A stretch of DNA of 59,312 nucleotides from Alphaproteobacteria bacterium HGW-Alphaproteobacteria-3. Its GTDB lineage: Bacteria; Pseudomonadota; Alphaproteobacteria; Parvibaculales; Parvibaculaceae. The stretch is from assembly GCA_002842875.1 (NCBI GenBank), contig PHEF01000003.1, forward strand, positions 1-59,312, read 5' to 3'. The notes beneath the pieces were generated by a model. It searched no databases and was not told where the DNA came from. It was given only the letters and a program-made list of their open reading frames with translations. Each line of letters starts with the position of its first letter. Position 1 is the first letter of the stretch. A program made the position numbers and the translations under genes. Below, in pieces: positions 26,719 to 33,917 of this stretch.

Positions 26719-27864
26719 ATGAGTGGCGGAGAAATCATAGATAATCCTGACCGGCCTTTCGTTTCTCATCCAGAAGGAACGTCGAAAGCGGAAGACAGGC
26801 CGCGGCTGCTCTTGAACGGCCTCGACAGCCTATATGTTTGCTATTCGCTCGACATGCGCACATCGACGCTCGATTTCCCGGACCTCGAATACCGCAAGGA
26901 AATGATCAGGGACGGGCAGCGCGACTTCGAGACGCTGACGCTGGGCTGCGAAGACTTCGCACTGCGTCCGCATGGGGCGAAGCCCTACCGGTTTCTCTTG
27001 GAGAATGACGCCTTCTCTCTCGGCATGACGGAAGTCATGCAACCGACACTCCGTGCCCAGTTCCGATCCGAAGCCCTCTGGCGGTCAGGCGCAATCGCAC
27101 TCCATCAACGGATAGTCGACTGGGCGCGCTCGATAGGCGCGACAATGATCGCGCCGGAAACCATATCCCGTGCCGATTGGTCCTTCGATTTCGATTTGCC
27201 GGAAGTGGATTTCAATGAGGATGATTTCACGACGCGGGCTCATAAGGACGCCAAATATCGCGACGGTGGGCGCGTCCAAACTTTCCGCCTTGGGGCGGGC
27301 CATACGGTAATCCGCGTCTATGACAAGGTTGCCGAGATTAGGCAAAGCAGCGGCAAGGTCTGGTTCTTCGACCTTTGGGGCCAAAGCGAAAATGTGTGGC
27401 GTATCGAGTTCCAGATACGGAGCGAACGCCTCAAGACGGGTGCGATCCGGACGCTGGGTGACTTGGAAGAACTACAAGGCGATATTCTGCGACAGCTCGC
27501 GCATGAGCACACGACGCTTCGACGGCCGACAGGCGACAGCAACAAATCGCGTTGGCCGCTTCATCCCCTCTGGCAATCACTTCAGGACGCAATCGTGGAA
27601 ATGCCCCACCTTGGATTGGCGCGGCACTACGATCCGGATAGCGCGCTGCAATACCGGAAGTTCAAGACCCTTACTTCCATGTACGGCTACCTAAAAGCCC
27701 TTGCGGCAATGTCCGTCCTGGAGTCGGGACATTGGCGACGGATGGTTACGCTTGAAGATTTGGCGGAAGAAATCCTCGACATGCTTCAGCCGCATCACAT
27801 CCCCACCATATGGCAGCAGGATGTGGAGCAGCGCATTCGTGACTACGAGTCAGGCAAATGGTGA
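26719..27864 (+). CDS. Replication-initiation / MobT-like protein (Rep_trans type)
   Basis: About 381 residues. I see ETISRADWSFDFDLPEVDF, GHTVIRVYDKVAEIRQSSGK and VWRIEFQIRSERLKTGAIR. An R-x-D-x-x-x-D strand, a Y-D-K segment and an R-I-E-F-Q-I-R strand in this order fit the Rep_trans family of rolling-circle initiators, which includes MobT relaxases of integrative elements. The C-terminal 100 residues (SMYGYLKALAAMSV) are helical. The ATG at 26719 is preceded by AGAGG at six bases; the longer frame from 26641 has no ribosome site. It overlaps the next ORF by four bases or more, and the series runs on into the serine recombinase. I am fairly sure of the family and unsure whether it initiates replication or transfer. 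Confidence 0.55.
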   Translation: MSGGEIIDNPDRPFVSHPEGTSKAEDRPRLLLNGLDSLYVCYSLDMRTSTLDFPDLEYRKEMIRDGQRDFETLTLGCEDFALRPHGAKPYRFLLENDAFSLGMTEVMQPTLRAQFRSEALWRSGAIALHQRIVDWARSIGATMIAPETISRADWSFDFDLPEVDFNEDDFTTRAHKDAKYRDGGRVQTFRLGAGHTVIRVYDKVAEIRQSSGKVWFFDLWGQSENVWRIEFQIRSERLKTGAIRTLGDLEELQGDILRQLAHEHTTLRRPTGDSNKSRWPLHPLWQSLQDAIVEMPHLGLARHYDPDSALQYRKFKTLTSMYGYLKALAAMSVLESGHWRRMVTLEDLAEEILDMLQPHHIPTIWQQDVEQRIRDYESGKW

Positions 27865-28106
27865 ACCTCAAGGCACTCGAAGCGCGGATTAATGAGCGTG
27901 CCAATCAGATTCTCAAATACGCCGAGCTGGCGATTCCGAATGAGCGGACATTCGAGTTTTTCCGGAGTTGCGTGTTGGATGAACTAGGCCAAAAGGGCCT
28001 GCGTTCGGACATTGCTACCCTCCTTGACCACGGCGGTAAGGGCGGGACTGAGGCGTGGAATGGCATGGGCCGGTCCCATACAGGCAAGAAAGGCGGTGCC
28101 CCATGA
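27858..28106 (+). CDS. Small protein of unknown function, coupled to the Rep-like gene
   Basis: An 82-residue frame starting inside the last codons of the Rep-like gene (ATG at 27858, stop of the previous gene at 27862-27864). The first 55 residues look helical and amphipathic (ALEARINERANQILKYAELA). The last 20 are Gly/Lys-rich (GMGRSHTGKKGGAP). No family is recognised. The tight overlap with the Rep gene and the abutting next ORF support that it is real and part of the mobile-element operon. Confidence 0.5.
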   Translation: MVNLKALEARINERANQILKYAELAIPNERTFEFFRSCVLDELGQKGLRSDIATLLDHGGKGGTEAWNGMGRSHTGKKGGAP

Positions 28107-28247
28107 GTGGATAGCCGCAAATTTGACATGCTTGTTACGCTCGATATCCCGGATGAACTGCCGGTAACGTCCGATGAGCTGGCTCTCGTTGAGACCTATC
28201 TCCGGGATATCATTGCCGAAATGCTGAAAGAAGAGGCGGCCCGATAG
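28107..28247 (+). CDS. Tiny protein of unknown function preceding the recombinase
   Basis: A 46-residue frame starting with GTG directly after the previous stop. The sequence is acidic and probably one strand plus a helix (FDMLVTLDIPDELPVTSDEL, then ALVETYLRDIIAEMLKEEAA). Codon-like periodicity and the gap of only 17 bases to the recombinase suggest a translated gene. It might be an accessory directionality or regulatory factor of the recombinase (inference). A random frame is possible. Confidence 0.4.
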   Translation: MDSRKFDMLVTLDIPDELPVTSDELALVETYLRDIIAEMLKEEAAR

Positions 28248-28264
28248 GGCCTGGGAGATGGGTC

Positions 28265-29878
28265 ATGGGACAGAATGCTATTGTTTATGCGCGCGTATCC
28301 ACGATAAGGCAGGCTGACCATGACCTGTCCATTCCCGATCAAATCGCTCACGCGGAACGCTATTGCAAGGAACGCGATATCGAGATCGTAGGCGCCTATG
28401 TCGATCCGGGCGCATCGGCTCGCGACGATAACCGGCCTCAATTCCAGCGCATGATGGATGATGTGAAGTCAGGGGTGATACGAGCCGATATGGTTCTCGT
28501 TCACAGCTTCTCGCGCTTTTTTCGGGATGCTTACGGCTTTGCCGTCTATTCACGGATGCTTGAGAAAAGCGGTACTCGGCTTATGTCGATGACGCAGGAA
28601 ACTGGCGAAGGTGCGCAAGCAGATTTGATGCGCCAGATACTTTCTTCCTTCGACGAGTATCAAAGCGCCGAAACCGCCAAGCATGTCACCCGCTCCATGA
28701 TTGAGAACGCAAAGCGCGGTTTCTGGAACGGCGCGGCCGCACCCTATGGTTACAAGACAATCATTGTTGAGCGGCACGGCAACAAGGACAAGAAAAAGCT
28801 CGACCTGGAGCCGCAGGAAGCGGAAATCGTCAAACTGATTTTCCAGCTGTATCTCTATGGCGACGGCAAGACCGGGCCGCTCGGCATCAAGAACTTGGTT
28901 TCCTATCTGAATGGGCGCGGCGTAAAGAACCGGAACGGAAAGCCGTTCCGCATCCAGCACATTCAGGAAGCATTGCGGCGCTCCGCCTATATTGGAACGC
29001 ACTACTTCAATCGCACGGAGAGCCGGACACGAAAGCCGCGCCCTCGTGAAGAGTGGGTCGAGATTGCGGTACCGCCGATTGTCGAGGAAAGCATTTTTCA
29101 CGCGGTACAAGCGCAACTGGACGCCCGAAATCCGACAATGACACCGCCTCGCATCGCAAGCAGCCGCATATTGCTGACAGGCGTGGCGATTTGCGATAGT
29201 TGCGGTGCGCCGATGCGGACGCGAACCGGCAAGAACGGTCAGTACTGGTACTACACATGCTCGCGGTCGGCCGATATGGGTAAGACCGGATGCGCGGGCG
29301 TAACAGTGCCTATGGGCAAGCTCGATGCAATCGTGACCGACGCCCTATGCGGTCAGGTGCTTCAACCGGATCGCCTTGAGTACATGCTCGGGTCATTGCT
29401 TGCTCGCAATTCGGGACGGCGGGCGGCCGCGCAAGCGAGACTGAAGGAATTGAAGCGGGAACGTCGGGAGCTGGATCAAAAGCTGGAAATGCTGACCGAC
29501 GCTCTGGAAAAGGGCGTTCCGCTCGATACCGTCAAAACCCGAATTACTCAACGCCAGAATGAGCGCGAACAGGTGAACCGGGTGATCTCGTTCGTCAACC
29601 GGGAGATTGACTCACCTCTCTCTGCCGTCACGCCTGCGAAGCTGGAGGCCTTCTCAAAGGGCCTTCGGGCCCGATTGCAGGAAGGGGGAGAGCCGGGGTT
29701 CCGCAAGGCCTATCTCCGGCTTTTGCTGGACAATGTGGCGGTTGCCAAGGACCGGGTGAGGATTTCCGGCCGGAAAGACGTGCTGGCTTATCAGCTTACG
29801 GCCGAAAAGCCGCTCCCGCCGTCCATGGTACCTACTTTTGTGGGTGAATGGTGCACCCGACACGATTCGAACGTGTGA
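28265..29878 (+). CDS. Large serine recombinase / site-specific integrase
   Basis: A 537-residue large serine recombinase. The catalytic resolvase domain begins at residue 5 with the nucleophile Ser12 in IVYARVSTIRQ and continues through DMVLVHSFSRFFRDAYGF and SSFDEYQSAETAKHV. Then come the recombinase DNA-binding domain (APYGYK, IGTHYFNRTESR), a zinc ribbon (AICDSCGAP, YYTCSRSADMGKTGC) and a coiled coil (LKRERRELDQKLEMLTDALE). The last eleven residues, GEWCTRHDSNV, are encoded by the antisense of a tRNA-Arg 3' end, so the gene terminates inside its probable attachment site. GGGAG precedes the ATG. It is the likely integrase of the element to its left. Confidence 0.9.
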   Translation: MGQNAIVYARVSTIRQADHDLSIPDQIAHAERYCKERDIEIVGAYVDPGASARDDNRPQFQRMMDDVKSGVIRADMVLVHSFSRFFRDAYGFAVYSRMLEKSGTRLMSMTQETGEGAQADLMRQILSSFDEYQSAETAKHVTRSMIENAKRGFWNGAAAPYGYKTIIVERHGNKDKKKLDLEPQEAEIVKLIFQLYLYGDGKTGPLGIKNLVSYLNGRGVKNRNGKPFRIQHIQEALRRSAYIGTHYFNRTESRTRKPRPREEWVEIAVPPIVEESIFHAVQAQLDARNPTMTPPRIASSRILLTGVAICDSCGAPMRTRTGKNGQYWYYTCSRSADMGKTGCAGVTVPMGKLDAIVTDALCGQVLQPDRLEYMLGSLLARNSGRRAAAQARLKELKRERRELDQKLEMLTDALEKGVPLDTVKTRITQRQNEREQVNRVISFVNREIDSPLSAVTPAKLEAFSKGLRARLQEGGEPGFRKAYLRLLLDNVAVAKDRVRISGRKDVLAYQLTAEKPLPPSMVPTFVGEWCTRHDSNV

Positions 29879-29896
29879 CCTCTGCCTTCGGAGGGC
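29849..29896 (-). other. Displaced 3' half of tRNA-Arg(CCG), probable attachment site
   Basis: Read on the minus strand, these 48 bases match the intact tRNA-Arg at 50783-50830 from just 5' of the anticodon loop (CTCCGAA) to the terminal CCA. Only three differences exist: one T-stem base pair exchanged on both sides (ACAAG/CTTGT to ACACG/CGTGT) and the discriminator base (G to A). To the right of 29896 the tRNA similarity stops. Same-orientation full and 3'-only copies are the classic trace of integration at a tRNA 3' end. Confidence 0.8.
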
Positions 29897-29944
29897 CGCC
29901 GCTGTGGCGACCGGTGGGACGGCTGCAATTCGGACGGGTACCAT

Positions 29945-30233
29945 TTGTCGGCGCCAGCGCGCCTTATGGTGCCGCTTCGCGAATTGACAGAAGGGTTCAA
30001 TCGGTTCGATCTGCACGCTCTGACAATTGTCCAGCAAGCCGGGGCCATGACACCGGGCGAGGTTATTGTCCTCGTTGCGGCCGCCCGCGATCGTCGCCGC
30101 GAGGCATTTCCTGCGGCTCATGGACCGGCTGAAGACCGAAGCTGTCTTCTGGAAGCAGGAACGGGAGACTTTCGGTGAGCGCTGGATTGAATCGACAGAC
30201 AGAGACACTCAGGATCGAGAGATGATGAAATGA
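29945..30233 (+). pseudogene. moaE: moaE remnant (molybdopterin synthase large subunit)
   Basis: The first frame reads HALTIVQQAGAMTPGEVIVL followed by VAAARDRRREAF, which is the middle of MoaE. After a frameshift near 30105 the conserved end continues in another frame: MDRLKTEAVFWKQE and GERWIEST, to a stop at 30231-30233. The first half of MoaE, about 60 residues, is absent and the beginning lies only 50 bases from the tRNA fragment. So the gene was truncated at the island edge and then frameshifted. The end still overlaps the moaB start (ATGA), showing the old operon order moaE-moaB. A working MoaE must come from elsewhere. Confidence 0.8.
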
Positions 30234-30775
30234 AGAAAGTGCCGGGGATTGATAAAAGTCTTGCCTTTTATCCACTTAACCTTGCTGTGCTGACGGTATC
30301 GGACACGCGCACGGAGGAAACAGACACATCGGGAGCCCTGCTCGCAGACCGCGCACGGGGCGCCGGTCATGTCGTCATTGAAAGAAGGGTTGTCCGAGAC
30401 GATGTGGACGAGATCCGATCCGCGATCGGCCATTGGATCGCCGATCCCGGGGTCGATGTCGTGTTGACGACCGGAGGGACGGGGTTTTCGCCGCGTGACG
30501 TGACCCCCGAGGCGATCAAGCCCCTCTTCAGCCGGGAAATGGACGGATTTTCCGTCGTGTTCCATCAGGTGAGCATGGGCACGGTCGGTGTCTCGACCCT
30601 GCAGTCCCGCGCGTTTGCCGGGCAGGCAGGAGACACCTTTGTCTTCTGTGTGCCGGGGTCAACCGGAGCCTGCCGCGACGCCTGGGACCATGTCTTCGCC
30701 TTCGAACTCGACAGCCGCTATCGTCCCTGTTCGCTGGTCGGTCAGATCGAGCGGTACAGAGGGGTCTGCCCATGA
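30230..30775 (+). CDS. moaB: Molybdenum cofactor biosynthesis protein MoaB
   Basis: A 181-residue MoaB/Mog-type protein that adenylylates molybdopterin before metal insertion. Motifs: [18 protein letters not shown] at the N-terminus, [20 protein letters not shown] in the middle and [18 protein letters not shown] near the end. These form the nucleotide- and pterin-binding site. It is complete in length. It overlaps the moaE remnant upstream and the moaC-like frame downstream by four bases each, so it is part of a compact operon. Confidence 0.93.
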   Translation: MKKVPGIDKSLAFYPLNLAVLTVSDTRTEETDTSGALLADRARGAGHVVIERRVVRDDVDEIRSAIGHWIADPGVDVVLTTGGTGFSPRDVTPEAIKPLFSREMDGFSVVFHQVSMGTVGVSTLQSRAFAGQAGDTFVFCVPGSTGACRDAWDHVFAFELDSRYRPCSLVGQIERYRGVCP

Positions 30776-31098
30776 CAAAACTGACCCATCTTGATGAAGA
30801 CGGGCGCGTAAACATGGTGGATGTTGGCAGCAAGGACGCAACACTGCGCTGCGCTGTTGCCACAGGAAGAGTCCGATGCCAGTGCGCGACCTTGCAATTC
30901 CCCAAGCAACGGCGCGCGCCAAAGGGCGCGGTCATTACGACGGCAGTGATCGCCGGTATCATGGCGGCCAGGCGGACGCATGCGCTCATCCCGCTGGCCT
31001 TGCCGATCGAGCTCGATGAGGACTTGCCAGGGTTCCGGCTGGACGCCACGAGCGGAGAAAAGTCGGGTGACGGAACGGCCGGCGAGCCGGCGCGATGA
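30772..31098 (+). pseudogene. moaC: moaC with an internal deletion
   Basis: A 108-residue frame; MoaC is normally about 160. The start is normal ([20 protein letters not shown]). The middle reads [20 protein letters not shown] where family members have LIPLCHP, so the Cys-His is lost. After [10 protein letters not shown] the text jumps to [14 protein letters not shown], which looks like the usual final KSGGKSG region. The block in between, with the catalytic TGVEMEALTAV segment, is missing. The frame is kept open and overlaps moaB and moeA by four bases each. It can hardly form cyclic pyranopterin. Probably a dead gene kept in frame. Confidence 0.7.
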
Positions 31099-32279
31099 TC
31101 AGCTTTGATGAGGCGTTGCGCCGTGTACTGGAAATCGCCGCCCCGATCGCTTTGGAAACGATCGCCTTCGCCGATGCGGCAGACCGGGTGCTTGCCGAAC
31201 CTGTCGTCGCACGCCTGTCCATGCCGAGACAGGATGTGTCGGCTATGGACGGTTACGCGGTGCGTGACTGTGACCTCGGGGACCTTCCTGTTCGTTTGCC
31301 CCTTGAAGGCGAGTCGACCGCTGGCACGCCGCCAGGGCAAGTGCTCCCCCCGCGTTCTGCATTCCGCATCTTCACAGGTGCGCCCGTACCGGTTGGCGCT
31401 GACCGGGTTATTGTGCAGGAAAATGTCGAGCGGGAAGGCGATTGCGTGGCCATCGTCCGGCCTTACGGTCCGGGCCGTAACATCCGGATAGCAGGGTCTG
31501 ATTTCCGCGAGGGAGATGTACTCGTTCCAGCTGGACGCCGGCTTGACTGGCGCGCCTTGACGACAGCCGCTGCGGCCGACCAGCCTGTCCTGCGGGTGTT
31601 TGTCCGGCCGAACGTTGCAATCATCGCAACGGGGGACGAACTTGCCACTCCGGGAAACGCAGCCGGCATACCCGGCACGATTCCCGAAAGCGTTTCTTAC
31701 GGAATTGCAGCATTTGTCAGGAAAGAAGGCGGCGCCGTTCTATGGTCGAGGCGCAGCGCAGATGATACCCGCTTGCTTTCAGAACTGGCTGTTGCGGCCC
31801 TGGAGGAGGCAGACCTCGTCGTTGTGATCGGCGGCGCGTCGGTTGGAGACCGCGACCTTTCACGAACGATGTTCGGTGAGGCGCCGGACTACATCTTTCC
31901 GAGGGTTGCCATGAAACCCGGAAAACCGGTCTGGCTTGCCAGAATTCGTGGCCGGCTTGTGATGGGACTTCCAGGTAACCCGACCTCCGCGCTCGTGACG
32001 GCGAGGCTCCTTCTCGCGCCTCTGCTTGCCGGGCAGTGTGGGCGAGATGCCGCCAGAAGTGTAACTTTCGAAGACTGGCGTCTGGCCGCCGACGTCCCGG
32101 CGGCGGGTGATCGAGAGACATACGTCCGGGCACGGATTACACCTGAAGGTGCCTTGCCTCTCGGAAGCCAGGACTCTTCCAGCCAGGCAAGCCTGCTTGA
32201 CGCAGACCTGCTGGTGCGACTCCGGTCAGGAGGGAGCGCCTTTCAGGCTGGAGACTACGTTCCCGCGATAAGGTTTTGA
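31095..32279 (+). CDS. moeA: Molybdopterin molybdenumtransferase MoeA
   Basis: A 394-residue MoeA that inserts molybdate into adenylylated molybdopterin. Present are [20 protein letters not shown] in domain [20 protein letters not shown], and the Mog-like domain III with [28 protein letters not shown] and [14 protein letters not shown]. The C-terminal beta domain follows. It is full-length and intact, in contrast to the neighbouring moaC and moaE remnants. It is coupled to the moaC frame by ATGA. Confidence 0.94.
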   Translation: MISFDEALRRVLEIAAPIALETIAFADAADRVLAEPVVARLSMPRQDVSAMDGYAVRDCDLGDLPVRLPLEGESTAGTPPGQVLPPRSAFRIFTGAPVPVGADRVIVQENVEREGDCVAIVRPYGPGRNIRIAGSDFREGDVLVPAGRRLDWRALTTAAAADQPVLRVFVRPNVAIIATGDELATPGNAAGIPGTIPESVSYGIAAFVRKEGGAVLWSRRSADDTRLLSELAVAALEEADLVVVIGGASVGDRDLSRTMFGEAPDYIFPRVAMKPGKPVWLARIRGRLVMGLPGNPTSALVTARLLLAPLLAGQCGRDAARSVTFEDWRLAADVPAAGDRETYVRARITPEGALPLGSQDSSSQASLLDADLLVRLRSGGSAFQAGDYVPAIRF

Positions 32280-32282
32280 CCG

Positions 32283-32537
32283 GTTTATCGTGCGGGTGCT
32301 TTTCTTGACGGGCACTATCTGCCGTCGCTGCCCGCCGTGACCGGCCGGATCGTTGTAGAGTATCTCGGGCAGCGGGAGCCCGCCTCGTCAGGCATAGCGA
32401 ACGATGCTTCCCGTTGTCCGGGATGTGGACAGAAAGCCCTGACCCGGAAGGAAGGCAGCGATACTTGCCTGGAATGGGGCCACTCCAAATGCGGCTGGAA
32501 TCAAAGAAGGAAACCTGCACATGGCAACATCAGCTGA
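32283..32537 (+). pseudogene. C-terminal remnant of a B12-dependent ribonucleotide reductase
   Basis: Directly after the moeA stop, an open frame without its own start reads AFLDGHYLPSLPAVTGRIVV, then ASRCPGCGQKALTRKEG, then CLEWGHSKCG. A four-cysteine zinc ribbon with a final SKCG resembles the extreme C-terminus of adenosylcobalamin-dependent ribonucleotide reductases (NrdJ/NrdZ). These enzymes supply deoxynucleotides without oxygen and often accompany denitrification genes. Only the last approximately 80 residues remain; the catalytic part was lost. One expected cysteine appears replaced (CLEW for C-x-x-C). The assignment rests on the ribbon alone. Confidence 0.4.
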
Positions 32538-33717
32538 GCAGATCCGCGCATACAGGGGGCCGGCCCTGTTCAGCTTCGGCTTCCGCCCATTCTTTCTTCT
32601 GGGTGCGATCTGGGCGGCGGTGTCCGTGCCACTCTGGATCCTGACCTATGCGCTCGGCCCGGATACGCTTCCGGTGAGAGCGGGTCTCGCCTTCCATGTC
32701 CATGAACTGGTGTTCGGTTACGGATCGGCGATTGTGGCAGGGTTCCTCCTGACCGCCATTCCAAACTGGACCGGCCGCCTTCCAGTCTGTGGCGCGCCGC
32801 TAATTATGCTGGTCGTTATATGGCTGGCCGGACGGATCATGATGCTGTTGCAGCCGGGGCCCGCCTGGCTGCCAGCAATTGTTGAGCCCGCGTTTTTGGT
32901 CCTCTTCGCTCTTGTCGTGTGGCGAGAAGTGATTGCCGGAAAGAATACGCGGAATCTCAAGGTCGCAGCAGCTGTGACGGTGATGGCGCTTGCAAATGTT
33001 GCCTTTCATTGGGCTTCCCTGAATGCAGGCGGCTTACCACAGACAGCGATCCGGACTGGTCTCGCCGTGCTGGTCTTTCTGATCCTCCTGATCGGAGGAC
33101 GCATTACGCCAAGCTTTACACGCAACTGGCTCGCCCGGCAGGGCGGGCCGCTTCCCGAACCTGCAGGGCGCTTTGATTCCGTCGCGCTGGCAGTCTCATC
33201 GCTCTCGCTCGCGGCATGGTCAGCTTTGGGGCCGTCGCCCATGAGTGGCGGTGCTTTGCTGGCTGCGGGGATCTTAAACGGGGTACGTCTGTCCCGTTGG
33301 CGCGGCGAGCTCACATTGGCCGAACCGCTCGTGCTCATCCTGCATGTGGGGTATGCGTGGGCGGCGCTGGCCCTCGTCCTGATGGGTCTCAATGGCCTGC
33401 TGCCGTCCCATGTGCCGCCGGTTGCCGGCCTCCACGCAGCCGGTGTGGGCGCTGTCGGTGTGATGACCCTTGCGGTGATGACAAGGTCCAGCCTTGGGCA
33501 TACTGGCCGGACCCTGACAGCAGGCTCCGGGACCTGCCTCATTTATGTTCTGATCAACCTCGCGGCGGGAACGCGCGTTGCGGCAGCCTTTATGGAATAT
33601 CCTGCCCAGATGCAGGCCAACTACGCCGCCGCTGTTTTTTGGTCCACCGCCTTTGTGGGATTTGCGCTGCTCTATGGTCCACGGCTTCTTGCGCCCCGTC
33701 CTGCGAGTTCGGCTTGA
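32521..33717 (+). CDS. nnrS: NnrS family haem-copper membrane protein
   Basis: A 398-residue polytopic membrane protein with about 12 hydrophobic segments. It begins with the NnrS signature region FSFGFRPFFLLGAIWAAVSV, and has FHVHELVFGYGSAIVAGFLL and RITPSFTRNWL. NnrS proteins bind haem and copper and protect cells against nitric oxide stress during denitrification. It is complete. The start has AAGGAAA upstream and overlaps the reductase remnant. Confidence 0.9.
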   Translation: MATSAEQIRAYRGPALFSFGFRPFFLLGAIWAAVSVPLWILTYALGPDTLPVRAGLAFHVHELVFGYGSAIVAGFLLTAIPNWTGRLPVCGAPLIMLVVIWLAGRIMMLLQPGPAWLPAIVEPAFLVLFALVVWREVIAGKNTRNLKVAAAVTVMALANVAFHWASLNAGGLPQTAIRTGLAVLVFLILLIGGRITPSFTRNWLARQGGPLPEPAGRFDSVALAVSSLSLAAWSALGPSPMSGGALLAAGILNGVRLSRWRGELTLAEPLVLILHVGYAWAALALVLMGLNGLLPSHVPPVAGLHAAGVGAVGVMTLAVMTRSSLGHTGRTLTAGSGTCLIYVLINLAAGTRVAAAFMEYPAQMQANYAAAVFWSTAFVGFALLYGPRLLAPRPASSA

Positions 33718-33735
33718 TGCGCCAGAGCGTGCGCC

Positions 33736-33749
33736 TTGACGCACATCAA
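33736..33749. promoter_or_regulatory. FNR/DNR box upstream of moaA
   Basis: TTGAC-GCAC-ATCAA, one mismatch from the consensus TTGAT-N4-ATCAA. It lies between nnrS and moaA, about 170 bases before the moaA start. It suggests anaerobic or nitric-oxide control of moaA by the FNR-type or Dnr-like regulator of this window. Confidence 0.6.
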
Positions 33750-33830
33750 TTGTCAGCGTCCGGTCGGTCAAAGACAGAAAAGGGTCGGCACCTTACCTTA
33801 AACAAAATCGCTCCGAGCCGGTCCGCCTAA

Positions 33831-33891
33831 AACGCCTTCTTTCTGCGTCAAGGCGTTCCGGCCGTAGGTGGCAGCGGGAAACCCTGCCGCC
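33831..33891 (+). promoter_or_regulatory. Structured 5' leader of moaA, two strong hairpins
   Basis: AACGCCTT (33831-33838) pairs with AAGGCGTT (33850-33857). GGTGGCA (33867-33873) pairs with TGCCGCC (33885-33891), enclosing GGG-AAA-CCC. The second hairpin ends ten bases before the moaA ribosome site. It could be a leader that senses molybdenum cofactor, as the Moco RNA does upstream of moaA elsewhere, but I cannot match that consensus. It could equally be a simple translational attenuator. Confidence 0.35.
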
Positions 33892-33917
33892 TCCCGTGCT
33901 TGGAAAGGAGCCTTGCG

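Larger units (their letters stand above)
16485..29896. mobile_element. Possible integrative mobilizable element carrying CRISPR-Cas9
   Basis: The right end is firm: serine recombinase, Rep_trans/MobT-like gene and a tRNA-Arg 3' half. The left end is tentative, placed at GAATGGTGCACCCG (16485-16498), an exact copy of the tRNA terminus at 29846-29859 followed in both cases by TTCGAAC. If correct, the element is about 13.4 kb and its cargo is the complete CRISPR-Cas9 locus. The alternative is that the mobile part is only 26.3-29.9 kb and the CRISPR locus is an older neighbour. Confidence 0.3.

Noticed and set aside
32280..32520. Riboswitch or promoter between moeA and nnrS
   Set aside because: The stretch is explained better as a coding remnant with a zinc ribbon; I found no FNR box or clear RNA structure.
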